Source of the DNA: an uncultured Lewinella sp.
Lineage (GTDB): Bacteria; Bacteroidota; Bacteroidia; Chitinophagales; Saprospiraceae
Assembly (NCBI GenBank): GCA_937873655.1
Contig: CALMYQ010000092.1
Location: 124,001-188,000, forward strand
Direction of reading: 5' to 3'
Length of the DNA stretch: 64,000 nucleotides
A program made the position numbers and the translations under genes. The notes below the pieces were generated by a model. That model had not been told where the DNA came from. It searched no databases and saw only the letters and a program-made list of their open reading frames with translations. This document shows, piece after piece, positions 1 to 9,554 of this stretch (its first letter is position 1; each line of letters opens with the position of its first letter).

Positions 1-1
1 A

Positions 2-60
2 CCAACTAAAGGTCGGACTACCCTTAGGAAACCTAGATTTGCCGACTTTAAGAAGGTTGG
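2..60. other. Imperfect stem-loop at the window edge
   Basis: CCAAC and GTCGG at 2-16 can pair with CCGAC and GTTGG at 42-60. No gene was found in 1-392; this hairpin and the following foldback repeat are the only structures seen there. It could be the end of an element lying mostly outside the window. Confidence 0.25.
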
Positions 61-114
61 GCCTGATATCCTCCCACCAGTGAATTTTTAATTTTCATCT
101 GAAGAACTCGCCTG

Positions 115-309
115 GTGGCGCGAAATCTAAGTGGCGCCTAAGTTTCGGGAGGCTATTTTTTCGACAGGCAAGGCGCGAGAAGGGAGCATAGCGGGACTCT
201 GTGACCGCCCTGTCCGCCGTACTTGTGTACTAAGGCAGGCGGGGCGAGCAACGCAGCATGCCGGAAAAAGAGGCCGCGAAACTTGAGTGGTATCTAGATT
301 TCGCGCCAC
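115..309. repeat. Long imperfect inverted repeat (foldback or MITE-like, about 195 bp)
   Basis: The ends are a perfect 14-bp inverted repeat, GTGGCGCGAAATCT at 115-128 and its complement at 296-309. A second block, AAGTTTCG at 140-147 with its complement at 277-284, keeps exactly the same spacing from each end. Further imperfect pairing runs to a centre near 212-225, where CCGCC-type arms flank GTACTTGTGTAC. No open frame within it looks like a protein. The structure resembles a non-autonomous foldback element or an intergenic palindromic repeat; no target-site duplication was evident. Confidence 0.6.
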
Positions 310-345
310 TAGTTGCCGGACCTAAACTGGGAAATTGTAGGGCAC

Positions 346-381
346 AAGAAAAAGCCCCCTCTGAATATTCCAGAGAGGGCT
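346..381 (-). terminator. Rho-independent terminator of the small membrane protein gene
   Basis: Read on the minus strand, a 10-bp GC-rich stem (AGCCCTCTCT with AGAGGGGGCT, one mismatch) is followed by TTTTTCTT. It lies just downstream of the stop of the gene at 393-863. Confidence 0.75.
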
Positions 382-392
382 GATACCGGGAT

Positions 393-863
393 TTAGTTTA
401 CGCTGGTGGTTAATCTGACATCGTCGTCGGCAATGGGCTTCCAGTTAATTTGCCTGAAGTAGGCAAATCGCATGTTTTTCCAGAATAGCACCGGCTGGAT
501 TTGCCCGAAAAGTGTGATTTCAGCGCCCTCTTTTGGAGGAAAATCACGACACCAAACCATTATTTTTTCTCCTTCGTTCTTGGATCTGATATAATAAAGC
601 CCACCGAAATAAAAATAGGACGGCTTCTCTGCAATAGCCTGTTTGATTCTGACAGGAACCCCTGCATACGCGTCTATATTGTTCAAAAGCTGTCCAAGGT
701 CTATTGTCGTTGCAGTTTCAAGTGAAAATCCCTGCGTGACTGGAATTGAACAGGCCCGAAACACCTGGACAACAACCAATAAAATTAAAATAGACTTGAG
801 GAGTGAACCAACGGTGAATTTCCTGGCGGCCATATCAATAGATTTTTTTGGTTGAAAATGCAT
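393..863 (-). CDS. Small membrane-anchored protein of unknown function
   Basis: I do not recognise a named family. The 156-residue product has one hydrophobic segment near the N-terminus (about residues 19-37, SLLKSILILLVVVQVF), so it is probably anchored with the rest outside the cytoplasm. The remainder, with a phrase like LLNNIDAYAGVPVRIK followed by short beta-rich segments and EGAEITLFGQI, recalls small OB-fold proteins, but this is only a resemblance. An in-frame ATG at 833 (MAARKF) is an equally possible start and places the hydrophobic segment closer to the N-terminus. The gene is followed by a clear terminator and is divergent from clpB. Coding assignment is likely, function open. 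Confidence 0.65.
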   Translation of the reverse strand: MHFQPKKSIDMAARKFTVGSLLKSILILLVVVQVFRACSIPVTQGFSLETATTIDLGQLLNNIDAYAGVPVRIKQAIAEKPSYFYFGGLYYIRSKNEGEKIMVWCRDFPPKEGAEITLFGQIQPVLFWKNMRFAYFRQINWKPIADDDVRLTTSVN

Positions 864-1190
864 TTTATGTGGTCAGCACGTTTATTTCGGCTTGTTTGAG
901 ATATTCTGGCAACGTTATTCAAACTATGCTGCTTCTAATTCAATTATAATATGTAGGCGAGCTGCCGAAAGGTTACACCCTACCGGAAACTTTCATGATT
1001 CTGTGCATTTGTTTGCAGAAGAAGATAATTTGCGGATTTGTGAAGAGATTAAAAGGTATGTTATTTTGGCATGTTTTTTAAGATCGGCTGACGTTTTGGC
1101 ATTTTGGTAATCGCTTCATAATTAAGGAAAATAAGGAATCCGGATATATGGCATATAAATTGTTCTGATCCGGATATAATACTTTGGAAT
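864..1190. other. Intergenic region between divergent genes
   Basis: No gene is apparent. It is AT-rich and must hold the promoters of the small membrane protein (minus) and clpB (plus). TTTTGGCAT-like words recur near 1062-1107. The only strong structure is the pair of ATCCGGAT boxes listed separately. Confidence 0.5.
1138..1178 (+). promoter_or_regulatory. Two palindromic ATCCGGAT boxes upstream of clpB
   Basis: The 11-bp word ATCCGGATATA occurs at 1138-1148 and again at 1168-1178, exactly 30 bp apart (about three helical turns). Its core ATCCGGAT is self-complementary. The second copy ends 13 nt before the clpB start codon and runs into ATACTTTG, a 7-of-8 match to the Bacteroidota -7 element. 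This is a plausible operator overlapping the clpB promoter. Confidence 0.45.
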
Positions 1191-3815
1191 ATGAACATGA
1201 ACAACTTAACCATAAAAGCTCAGGAAGCGATCCAGAAGGCCCAGCAACTGGTCATGGACAATGGCCAGCAGGCCATCGAAGCGCCGCACTTGCTGTCGGG
1301 GGTTCTGGAAGTGGATGAGAACGTAGCGCCGTTTATTTTCAAAAAACTCGGCGCCAACTACACTGCTGTCAAACAAGCTGCCGACAGCATAGTACAGTCG
1401 TATGCGAAGGTAAGCGGGGGTACGCCGTATCTGTCGCGTACGGCGACCGAAGTGCTGCAACGCGCCAATTCTTACCTCAAGGAGTTCGGCGATGAATATG
1501 TGTCGCTGGAACACCTTTTGCTGGCTTTGCTGACGGTGAGAAGCGAAGCGGCCACTTTGCTGAAGGACAGCGGCCTGACCGAAAAAGGTCTCAAAGCTGC
1601 TATTCAGGAACTGCGTAAAGGTGGACGTGTAACGAGCCATAGCGCTGAAGAAACCTATAATGCGCTGAATAAATATGCCGTCAATCTCAACGAACGCGCG
1701 CGAAACGGCAAACTGGACCCCGTGATCGGAAGGGACGAGGAGATCCGCAGGGTACTGCATATCCTGGCCCGCCGTACGAAAAATAACCCCATCCTGATCG
1801 GTGAACCCGGTGTTGGTAAAACGGCTATTGTTGAAGGCCTTGCCCACCGGATCGTCAATGGCGATGTACCGGAAGACCTGCGGGAAAAAGAAATTTATGC
1901 ACTCGATATGGGAGCCCTGATCGCAGGCGCCAAATACCAGGGCGAATTTGAGGAAAGGTTGAAATCCGTGATCAAGGAGGTCGTCTCGGCTGAAGGCAAT
2001 ATCTTTTTGTTCATCGACGAGATCCATACCCTGATCGGCGCCGGGAAAACCCAGGGCGCCATGGATGCCGCCAATATCCTGAAGCCGGCCCTTGCAAGGG
2101 GTGAACTGCGCGCCATCGGGGCAACTACGCTGAATGAATACCAGAAATACTTTGAAAGCGATAAGGCCCTCGAACGGCGTTTCCAGACCGTTATGGTCGA
2201 TGAGCCCAGCGAGGAGGACGCTATTTCCATCTTGCGGGGACTGAAGGAACGCTACGAAACGCACCACAAGATCAATATCAAGGATGACGCTATTGTAGCC
2301 GCCGTTCAGTTGTCAACGCGCTATATTTCCGACCGTTTCCTGCCGGACAAGGCCATCGACCTGATTGACGAGGCTGCGGCCCGGCTGCGCCTGGAAATGA
2401 ACTCCATGCCGGAAGAACTGGATGAAGCGGAACGCAAGATCCGCCAGCTTGAGATTGAACGGGAGGCCATGAAACGTGAGAATGACGATTCGAAGATCGA
2501 ACGGATCAACCAGGACCTGGCCAACCTGGAAGAACAGCGCAACGCCCTGCGCGCCCAGTGGGAGAGCGAACGGGAAGTGGTGCTCGGCATCCAAAAAGCA
2601 AAAGAAGAGATCGAACAATTGAAGCTGGAGGCCAATCGCGCCGAACGGGAAGGCGACTTCAGCAAGGTGGCCGAGATCCGGTACGGCCGGATCCCTGAAG
2701 TGCAAAAAGGCCTGGATGAATACAACCAGCGCCTCCAGGATATGCAAACAAGCAAAAAACTGCTGGTCAAAGAAGAGGTTGATGCTGAAGACATCGCGGA
2801 AGTGGTCAGCAAATGGACCGGGGTGCCGGTAACGCGAATGCTGCAAAGCGAAAGAGAAAAACTGCTCCACCTGGAAGAGGAACTGCACAGCCGCGTGATC
2901 GGCCAGGATGAGGCCGTGGAAGCGGTCGCCGATGCCATCCGGTTGAGCCGAACCGGCTTGTCGAATGCCAAAAGGCCGATTGGCTCCTTTCTGTTCCTGG
3001 GGACTACCGGGGTAGGGAAAACCGAGCTGGCCAAAGCGCTGGCGGAGTACTTGTTCAACGATGAAAACCTGATGACCAGGATCGATATGAGCGAGTACCA
3101 GGAACGGCATGCTGTAAGCAGGCTGGTAGGCGCACCTCCCGGATATGTCGGATACGATGAGGGCGGGCAGTTGACGGAAGCGGTCCGCCGCAAACCCTAT
3201 TCGGTGGTGCTGCTGGATGAAATTGAGAAAGCGCACCCGGATGTGTTCAATATCCTCCTGCAGGTGCTGGAAGACGGCCGCCTGACCGACAATAAAGGGC
3301 GGGTTGCCAATTTCAAGAATACAATCATTATCATGACCTCCAATATGGGGTCAGACCTGATCCGGGAGAACTTTGCCAAGATCACGCCGGAAAACGAGGA
3401 CGAGGTCATTGAAAATACCCGCAATGTGGTTTTTGAACTGCTCAAGCAATCGGTTCGTCCGGAGTTTCTCAACCGGATCGACGAAGTGGTCATGTTCCGC
3501 CCGCTTTCCCGGAAGGATATCCGCGGAATTGTGGAACTCCAGCTGCAGCAATTGAAAGAGATGCTGGCAGAGCAGAACATTGCGCTTGACATCTCACCTC
3601 AGGCCATGGATTGGCTCGCCGAAGAAGGGTACAATCCCGAATTCGGCGCCCGACCGCTGAAACGGGTCATCCAGAAAAGGGTGCTGCGCCAGCTGTCCAG
3701 GCAAATGCTGGAAGGCAGTGTAACGCCCGGCAGCCGCATCGTCCTGGATGTGTTCGACGATGTGGTGGTGTTCCGCCACGCAACCAAAAAAGAAGAAAAG
3801 GCGGTGCTGAATTGA
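1191..3815 (+). CDS. clpB: ATP-dependent disaggregase ClpB
   Basis: This Hsp100 chaperone extracts polypeptides from aggregates in the cytoplasm, working with DnaK, DnaJ and GrpE (grpE and dnaJ lie at 40-42 kb). At 874 residues it has the family's usual length and order: a Clp N-domain with two repeats (about 1-145), a first AAA+ module with Walker A GEPGVGKT near residue 204, a charged coiled-coil middle domain (about 400-530), a second AAA+ module with Walker A GTTGVGKT near residue 604, and a C-terminal small domain. The middle domain separates ClpB from ClpA and ClpC, and no ClpP-binding loop is evident. The start could be the first or third codon, both ATG. Paired ATCCGGAT boxes upstream suggest regulation; a terminator follows. 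Confidence 0.97.
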   Translation: MNMNNLTIKAQEAIQKAQQLVMDNGQQAIEAPHLLSGVLEVDENVAPFIFKKLGANYTAVKQAADSIVQSYAKVSGGTPYLSRTATEVLQRANSYLKEFGDEYVSLEHLLLALLTVRSEAATLLKDSGLTEKGLKAAIQELRKGGRVTSHSAEETYNALNKYAVNLNERARNGKLDPVIGRDEEIRRVLHILARRTKNNPILIGEPGVGKTAIVEGLAHRIVNGDVPEDLREKEIYALDMGALIAGAKYQGEFEERLKSVIKEVVSAEGNIFLFIDEIHTLIGAGKTQGAMDAANILKPALARGELRAIGATTLNEYQKYFESDKALERRFQTVMVDEPSEEDAISILRGLKERYETHHKINIKDDAIVAAVQLSTRYISDRFLPDKAIDLIDEAAARLRLEMNSMPEELDEAERKIRQLEIEREAMKRENDDSKIERINQDLANLEEQRNALRAQWESEREVVLGIQKAKEEIEQLKLEANRAEREGDFSKVAEIRYGRIPEVQKGLDEYNQRLQDMQTSKKLLVKEEVDAEDIAEVVSKWTGVPVTRMLQSEREKLLHLEEELHSRVIGQDEAVEAVADAIRLSRTGLSNAKRPIGSFLFLGTTGVGKTELAKALAEYLFNDENLMTRIDMSEYQERHAVSRLVGAPPGYVGYDEGGQLTEAVRRKPYSVVLLDEIEKAHPDVFNILLQVLEDGRLTDNKGRVANFKNTIIIMTSNMGSDLIRENFAKITPENEDEVIENTRNVVFELLKQSVRPEFLNRIDEVVMFRPLSRKDIRGIVELQLQQLKEMLAEQNIALDISPQAMDWLAEEGYNPEFGARPLKRVIQKRVLRQLSRQMLEGSVTPGSRIVLDVFDDVVVFRHATKKEEKAVLN

Positions 3816-3860
3816 ACGGCGAAATATTCGCCTGAAACCACTCGCTGCAAAAAATAGAAG

Positions 3861-3897
3861 AGCGGCGGTCCGGACACGGATCGCCGCTTTTTTATTT
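3861..3897 (+). terminator. clpB terminator
   Basis: AGCGGCG at 3861-3867 pairs with CGCCGCT, and an inner TCCG/CGGA pair extends the stem. TTTTTTATTTC follows. It sits 45 nt after the clpB stop. Confidence 0.8.
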
Positions 3898-4009
3898 CTC
3901 CGGAAAAAATCAAAAAAAAATCCGCTGAAGGGTCACAAATGGAAAAAGCCATGGATAAATAGGAAACAACAAAAGTTTTACCCCAACAGGAAACTAAATT
4001 ACGCCTAAT

Positions 4010-5518
4010 ATGAAAAACCATGGTTATCGAACCCTGCGAGGATTAAGCCCTGAATCAGCATCCAGAGCCCAAAGATCGCCGCAAGCCCGGGGCGGCGCCT
4101 CAAATGCCGGTGAAGGACGTTTCAGAAGAATTTTCCCGGCATCCGGTTTTGTTCCGGATCCGGCGGTGTTCGCCGCGGTGGGAGCCGTATCCGGCCCGAT
4201 GGATGGCGGGATCAATCCGGACGCTACAGCCGATGTGCCTCTGGGCATGATCTTTCTGGGACAATTCATCGATCACGACATCACCTTCGATCCGACTTCC
4301 GGACTCGATGCGGTTAACGACCCGGATGCCGTGCTCAATTTCAGGACGCCGGCCCTTGACCTGGATTGCGTTTACGGCGCCGGCCCGGGCGACAGCGCCT
4401 ATTTGTATGACGAATCGGGCAAAAAACTGCTCTCTGCCCGGGAAGGATCTGCTTTTATTCATCAACCCGTTGTATTCAGGCAGAATGACCTGTGCAGAAA
4501 TGCGGACGGCATTGCCGTTATCGGTGATCCCCGAAATGATGAAAACCGGGTAATCTCCCAGTTGCAACTCGCCTTTATCCGTTTCCACAATAAGGTCATG
4601 GACAAGATACAGGCTGCTGACCCAAATGTGGCCAACCTGCGATTGCCGGGAGACGCCGACGACTTTGCTTTCGCGCAACGGCTTGTCAGGTGGCATTTCC
4701 AGTGGATCGTCAATAACGAATTCCTTCCTTTGTTGTGCGGGCAGACACTGGTTGACCAGATTCTTGATAATTCGGGCGCCGTGGATTCCGGCAGAAAGAT
4801 CTATGATCCGGCTGATCTATCCGAACGGGCGTTCATCCCGATCGAATTCGCGGTTGCCGCCTATCGATTCGGCCATTCCATGATCGCGCAGAGCGTCAAG
4901 ACCAAACATACACCGCTTGAATTGGAATCCCTGTTCGGACAGAAAATGGGCTCCGGTTTCTCGCCGCTGAGCCATAGTGCGGGTGTGATCAAATGGAATT
5001 ATCTGTTCGATATCAACGGGTCCGACTTTCAGCGAGCTGATCGTCTGGATACCAAACTGGCTACAACGCTCCTGAATCTGCCCTTTATTAAAATAGCGCC
5101 GGCCTCCCTTGCAGAACGCAATCTGAGAAGGGGCGCCAGTTTCAGCCTGGCTTCAGGTGAGGAAGTGGTTGACGCGATCAATGCGCAGCTTTCCAATCAC
5201 ATTCCCAAGCTTCCGGCAAATGAAATCAATACCCTTTCCGGCGGTAACTTCGGAACAGGGACTTTTGTCAATAATACGCCGCTTTGGTATTATATTCTGG
5301 CTGAGGCCGAATCGCTGGGCAACGGCGTTACCGGTGCGGGACAAGGGCTCGGGCCTGCCGGCGGACGAATTGTGGCCGAAACGCTGATCGGCATTCAACA
5401 AAAGGACGCTACTTCTTACTTGTGTTATAACCAGAATAACCCGGGGGCGCCATGGTCGCCTGATCTGATTCAGGGTCCCGGTGATTTTACCATGGCAGAC
5501 CTGCTCACTTACTCGTAA
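4010..5518 (+). CDS. Haem peroxidase of the animal (peroxidase-cyclooxygenase) superfamily
   Basis: The 502-residue product carries the hallmarks of the animal haem peroxidase family. GQFIDHDIT includes the predicted distal histidine (about His89), GDPRNDEN lies in the conserved catalytic region near residues 172-180, and YRFGHSM holds the predicted proximal haem-ligand histidine (about His289). Members use hydrogen peroxide to oxidise halides or organic substrates; the substrate here is unknown. No convincing signal peptide is visible, although the N-terminus (MKNHGYRTLRGLSPES) is like that of other bacterial members. The gene is monocistronic between terminators, convergent with the CHAT protease gene. 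Family is confident, physiological role is not. Confidence 0.88.
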   Translation: MKNHGYRTLRGLSPESASRAQRSPQARGGASNAGEGRFRRIFPASGFVPDPAVFAAVGAVSGPMDGGINPDATADVPLGMIFLGQFIDHDITFDPTSGLDAVNDPDAVLNFRTPALDLDCVYGAGPGDSAYLYDESGKKLLSAREGSAFIHQPVVFRQNDLCRNADGIAVIGDPRNDENRVISQLQLAFIRFHNKVMDKIQAADPNVANLRLPGDADDFAFAQRLVRWHFQWIVNNEFLPLLCGQTLVDQILDNSGAVDSGRKIYDPADLSERAFIPIEFAVAAYRFGHSMIAQSVKTKHTPLELESLFGQKMGSGFSPLSHSAGVIKWNYLFDINGSDFQRADRLDTKLATTLLNLPFIKIAPASLAERNLRRGASFSLASGEEVVDAINAQLSNHIPKLPANEINTLSGGNFGTGTFVNNTPLWYYILAEAESLGNGVTGAGQGLGPAGGRIVAETLIGIQQKDATSYLCYNQNNPGAPWSPDLIQGPGDFTMADLLTYS

Positions 5519-5546
5519 GGGAATAAGGCAATAAGCACCTGAAGTT

Positions 5547-5590
5547 TCCCCTGTTTTGACCGTGTTCAAAGCAGGGGGCTTCGTTATTTT
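5547..5590 (+). terminator. Terminator after the peroxidase gene
   Basis: TCCCCTG pairs with CAGGGG, extended inward by TTTTGA against TTCAAAG. A short T-rich tract (TTCGTTATTTTT) follows. It lies between two convergent genes. Confidence 0.65.
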
Positions 5591-5602
5591 TCCGAAACCG
5601 CT

Positions 5603-8600
5603 TCAATTGATGCCGACCAGGATAAACGGCGCCCAGAAATAAGGGTGATCATACCCCTTGGTGGGGCCCCCAACTGGTGAATCGCTGAGGTCGAATCCGC
5701 GTTTGGATTGCTGCCGCATCCGCTCCCGGGCAGTCTCATCTTTCAGGTAGGCGCTGATCACCTCTATGGCGGCATTAATGTCCTTTTCGGTCAGGCCGGC
5801 CAGAAAAACCTGAGCGTCGTGCAGTGCCTGGGAAAGCGCCACCCCTTTTTTTACCAAGGTGTAAAAGCGCCCCATGAGCAAACTGGTTGATAGGTCGTCA
5901 ACTGCCCAAAGGCTGACCATGACATTCTTTGAGCCCGCGGCCAATAAGCCGCGCGTCAGTCCCAGCACATCGTCCCCGCCCGTCGTTTCACCCCTGCCGG
6001 TATTGCAGGCGCTCAAAACGGCGAGATCGGAAGGCGTTTCGACCCCCATGAGTTCGTATAGGGACAGTTTTTCACCTTTTGCAAGGGCAATGGCGCTTTC
6101 GAGCGGAGAATCGGCGGATAAAAGCCCATGCGTTGCAAAATGCAGCAGCCGGACTTTATCGATCTTGCCTTTTATCTTTTTCTCAGTGGCCTGTTCTCCG
6201 AGCAAGGGTTCGGAAGAGAACAACGCAGAGATATACGCAGCTTCCGTTTCCGCCGAAGGGAGGTCGCCGGTCGGATTGCCGACAGCCAGTAAAGTTGATT
6301 GGCTGCTGATCCTTGTTTTGGATAAAAACTGCAAAGCGCTCCCGCTTGGAATATAGGAAATGGGGTAAAGCAACCCTAACGGCCGCCCCTCCAACGGCAA
6401 AGCGTGAAAAGGAAGACCATGTGCACTCCCAAAGGCGGAAAAAACCAGGCGTTTGGCTTTTTTGATGGAGTTGGAGACCGGCATCAGTATCTTTTCAGCA
6501 ATGCTTTCAGCGGGCGGTTGCCAGTCGGCAGTCTGTTCCAGCGCCGTGCGAAAAGCTTCTATTTCCCGGTCAAAGGCGGTAATGTTCATTTCAAAACCTT
6601 GTGCCTGGGAAAGGCCTTTGGCGTCTATCGCCCAGATCAAAAGGTCGCTGTCCAGGTAATAGTATTCGATGAGCAGCTGGTCGTCGGACAGTTTTTGAGC
6701 GACCTCCCGGATATTCAATACCGGCGCCTCGCTGCTGAACGCCGTTAAAAATCCCGGCGATTTTTGCATGAGCCTCGATTCCAGGTTCTGACGCGCTGAA
6801 ACCTCCCGGTCAATCTCAAGCGATAATGCCGAAATTTGCATAAGATCCTGTGCTGACTTTGAGCGTTCACGGGCGATGAGCCCCTGGAGCAAGGTAATCT
6901 TTGCGTTGATCTCCCGCCAATGCCTCAGATATTTGTTGGCGCCTGATGAACCGGAAGGCGCCAATGTATTGCCTGCCAGCAGGTCGAGCAATCCCCGGGC
7001 CTTTCCTTTTTGGGCGTAGCGGTAAGAAAGATCGTAATTTTTCATTCTCATCGCCAGGCGAGCCGTCAGAAAATAAAGGTATTGGGCGCCTTTACCCGCA
7101 GAGATGGCGGTCTTCAGTTCATCCCGGCTTAAATGGCTCCTCCTGCTCTCCAGGGTGTCTACAGCCTTCGAGTAGGCGGTCAGGGCTTTCATAGCGTTGG
7201 AGCTTAAATAATTGCCCCCGGACAACCCCTCGTACATTTCTCCCACATCGCACAGTGCCTGCCATGGACTGGGGTCCTTCAACATCCAATCCTGGCCCTC
7301 CAGCTCTTCCAGCTTTTTCAAGTGTTTGAATGCCTCAGCGTATTGTTTGATCCGGACCCACATTGAGAATGCCTGGAAATGGGATCGAAATTCCTGGAGT
7401 TTCATTTCGGCCTGCCCCAGGTTGCCTGCCTGGTTCATGACCTTTGACAAAGCGCCTGAAAGCCCGGAATTGGCGCCTCCTTTTTCCATGTATTTCCGGT
7501 AAATTTCAGCCGCTTTATCGAAGTCTTTTTTCTCCGACCACAAAATGGCTTCGTACATGGTTCGCGTGTCCGGGTCCATATTGGGCAATGCATCGTAAGC
7601 CGTTTGCCAGTAATGTTCAAAAACGGGATCATTGCCCGATTCTTTCGCTTTTCTGGCCCTGTAAAGGGGCGACAATACGGCGGATTGAGCGAGTAACTGC
7701 TCTGCCATTTGCCTGAGCGGCCAGTTTTCGGCAGCTTCCGTCAACAAGGGATCGAATCCGGTATTTTCACCGGATAGCAATGCCGCCATCTGGTAGATCT
7801 GCTCGCTATCAGCCAGGTTGACCACGGGCAGTCCGGCCAGAATTTCACGCAGCCTCCCGGCGTATCGGTCCATCTGCTCGCTATCGGAGTAGGTCAGGTT
7901 TAACTGGAACCCCGAAACGGCCAGCATCAGTAATCGGCGCTGGATATTCGACGCCTGCGCCGGGCCGCCGGGGAATTGAGGCAGATGGCTGTGCAACACA
8001 TCGGAATAGCTGTCGATAGCCTGCTCGAAAAAGGTTGTTGCAGCTTGGCGGTTACCGACGGCCTGGTGTACTACGGCCTGATCCGCTTTGTTCTGGGCGG
8101 CATTAATGGGGGCCTGCAATTCGGCAAATAAAATTCCGGCAGTCTGATATGCCGCCAGGGCATTTTCGTACCGGCCCATCCGAAGCAGTTGGTGCCTGCC
8201 CATCCGGTTGATCATTATCCCAAGGCAATGAGCGTACCCGAACGAACCGCTTTCGTTTCCCCAGCGGCCGATCTCCCGGCTTCTTTTGATGGCCTCCGCC
8301 GATTCTCCCTTGTGCAGTTTGACCAGGATAAGGTGCGCATTGGCCAGTTGGTGCGCTTTCAGGTCTCCTGTTTTCAGGAAAATGGCCGCAGCCCGGTCTA
8401 CTATTTTTTCAACGCTCCCGAGATCGTCCTGCAAAAAATGCAGGTAGCCCCATCGAAGGAGCACAGCGGCCAGTCCGCGCATGCAATTTGATCGTTCGAA
8501 CAATGTCTCCGCTTCACGGTATAGCGATGCGGCGTCTTTGAGCAGGCGCTCTTCCGGGACCTTGAATTCCTGCTCTTCCACAGAAGCAGCCAGATTGCTG

Positions 8601-9409
8601 GTTTCCGAACTGCTGTCAACAAGGGCGAAATTCCAGTAAACGGGGCTGCTGAACGGCGCGCATAAGTGATCGGCTTTGACCATCAACGCATGCCCCAAGG
8701 CGGTATTATCCCCTGAATTGCGAGCGAGAATGACGGCTTCTTCCAAAAACTGCCGGGCCTTTTCCGCCTGCATGCCCCGGAAATGCAGATCGGCTGCTGA
8801 AAGGCATAAATAGGAAGCGGTCGGATAAAAGCCGGAACTGACGAGGCTGTTCTTGACCTGTATGAGTTGTTGAAGGCTATTGTCAATGAACTGCGCTTTG
8901 TTGAACGCCGCCGGGGCAAACCGCGAGCTGTCCAGAACGGAGCGGGCTGACCGCAGGTTGCACAGCAATCCGTAAATGTACCAGGCCTGCCATTTGACGT
9001 TGGCATCATCGGCTTCCTTTCGCAACACTTCCCATCGTTCATTCAGCGGTTTCAGGTCTTCAGCGCCACGCCAGAAAACACTGACCTGAACGGCGCTTAT
9101 GCCCGACATGTCAGGAGCGGTATTGTACCTTTCGTATATTTCCAACAGCCTCAGGGTTTCGATCATCAGGTCCGCGTTCAGGTCGCCGGCAGCCGCTTTT
9201 TCGCATTCAGTCAGGCAGGCCCGGGCCATGGTCAACTCTCCCTGGAGGATATGGACCTGTGCTTTCCACAATAAGGCCGGCGTCTGGTCGGCCGGGTTTT
9301 TGGCCTTCAACAACCAGGATAAAACGGCCTCTCTCGCTCTGGAAAAGTCTCCTTTCAGATCGTCGTAATGGTAGGATTCGTGAAGCGCATTTAAAACCTG
9401 CTGAAGCAT
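5603..9409 (-). CDS. TPR-repeat protein with a C-terminal CHAT caspase-like protease domain
   Basis: The 1268-residue protein starts with about 900 residues of helical, TPR-like repeats and ends in a CHAT domain (about 970-1268). The catalytic dyad of this caspase-related family is present: HFATHG (histidine near 1094) and LSACNTGRG (cysteine near 1135), followed by the conserved GDDVLGLTRGLLAAG segment. CHAT proteases are regulated peptidases; known relatives cleave gasdermins or other partners, or act in CRISPR type III-E, but no such partner lies next to this gene. There is no signal peptide, so it should be cytoplasmic. The gene stands alone between the peroxidase gene (convergent) and tetR (divergent). 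The presence of both catalytic residues argues for an active enzyme; target and trigger are unknown. Confidence 0.9.
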   Translation of the reverse strand: MLQQVLNALHESYHYDDLKGDFSRAREAVLSWLLKAKNPADQTPALLWKAQVHILQGELTMARACLTECEKAAAGDLNADLMIETLRLLEIYERYNTAPDMSGISAVQVSVFWRGAEDLKPLNERWEVLRKEADDANVKWQAWYIYGLLCNLRSARSVLDSSRFAPAAFNKAQFIDNSLQQLIQVKNSLVSSGFYPTASYLCLSAADLHFRGMQAEKARQFLEEAVILARNSGDNTALGHALMVKADHLCAPFSSPVYWNFALVDSSSETSNLAASVEEQEFKVPEERLLKDAASLYREAETLFERSNCMRGLAAVLLRWGYLHFLQDDLGSVEKIVDRAAAIFLKTGDLKAHQLANAHLILVKLHKGESAEAIKRSREIGRWGNESGSFGYAHCLGIMINRMGRHQLLRMGRYENALAAYQTAGILFAELQAPINAAQNKADQAVVHQAVGNRQAATTFFEQAIDSYSDVLHSHLPQFPGGPAQASNIQRRLLMLAVSGFQLNLTYSDSEQMDRYAGRLREILAGLPVVNLADSEQIYQMAALLSGENTGFDPLLTEAAENWPLRQMAEQLLAQSAVLSPLYRARKAKESGNDPVFEHYWQTAYDALPNMDPDTRTMYEAILWSEKKDFDKAAEIYRKYMEKGGANSGLSGALSKVMNQAGNLGQAEMKLQEFRSHFQAFSMWVRIKQYAEAFKHLKKLEELEGQDWMLKDPSPWQALCDVGEMYEGLSGGNYLSSNAMKALTAYSKAVDTLESRRSHLSRDELKTAISAGKGAQYLYFLTARLAMRMKNYDLSYRYAQKGKARGLLDLLAGNTLAPSGSSGANKYLRHWREINAKITLLQGLIARERSKSAQDLMQISALSLEIDREVSARQNLESRLMQKSPGFLTAFSSEAPVLNIREVAQKLSDDQLLIEYYYLDSDLLIWAIDAKGLSQAQGFEMNITAFDREIEAFRTALEQTADWQPPAESIAEKILMPVSNSIKKAKRLVFSAFGSAHGLPFHALPLEGRPLGLLYPISYIPSGSALQFLSKTRISSQSTLLAVGNPTGDLPSAETEAAYISALFSSEPLLGEQATEKKIKGKIDKVRLLHFATHGLLSADSPLESAIALAKGEKLSLYELMGVETPSDLAVLSACNTGRGETTGGDDVLGLTRGLLAAGSKNVMVSLWAVDDLSTSLLMGRFYTLVKKGVALSQALHDAQVFLAGLTEKDINAAIEVISAYLKDETARERMRQQSKRGFDLSDSPVGGPTKGYDHPYFWAPFILVGIN

Positions 9410-9526
9410 TGGGTTATAAAGGTTTTCATAAAGTTAAACAAAGGCTCCGGAACACGGGCAAAAAAAAATTTCAAAAAAAATCGCATAAAACCGAACTTCC
9501 AGGCAACATAATTGATCTTAACGTCG

Positions 9527-9542
9527 TTAACCATTTGGTTAA
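9527..9542. promoter_or_regulatory. Predicted TetR operator, copy 1
   Basis: TTAACCATTTGGTTAA has perfect 7-bp arms around a 2-bp centre. It ends 12 nt before the tetR start codon and the identical 16-mer recurs in front of the efflux operon. This is the pattern of an autoregulating TetR repressor. Confidence 0.75.
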
Positions 9543-9554
9543 ACTTTTTGATTA

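Noticed and set aside
127-309. 60-codon frame inside the foldback repeat
   Set aside because: It follows the inverted repeat and has no protein-like features.
1206-2267. Long open frame antisense to clpB
   Set aside because: It lies wholly within clpB, whose protein sequence is unmistakable; the antisense product is low in family-like features.
5603-9409. Link of the TPR-CHAT protein to a type III-E CRISPR system
   Set aside because: No CRISPR repeats, Cas7-11-like gene or other cas gene lies in the window.
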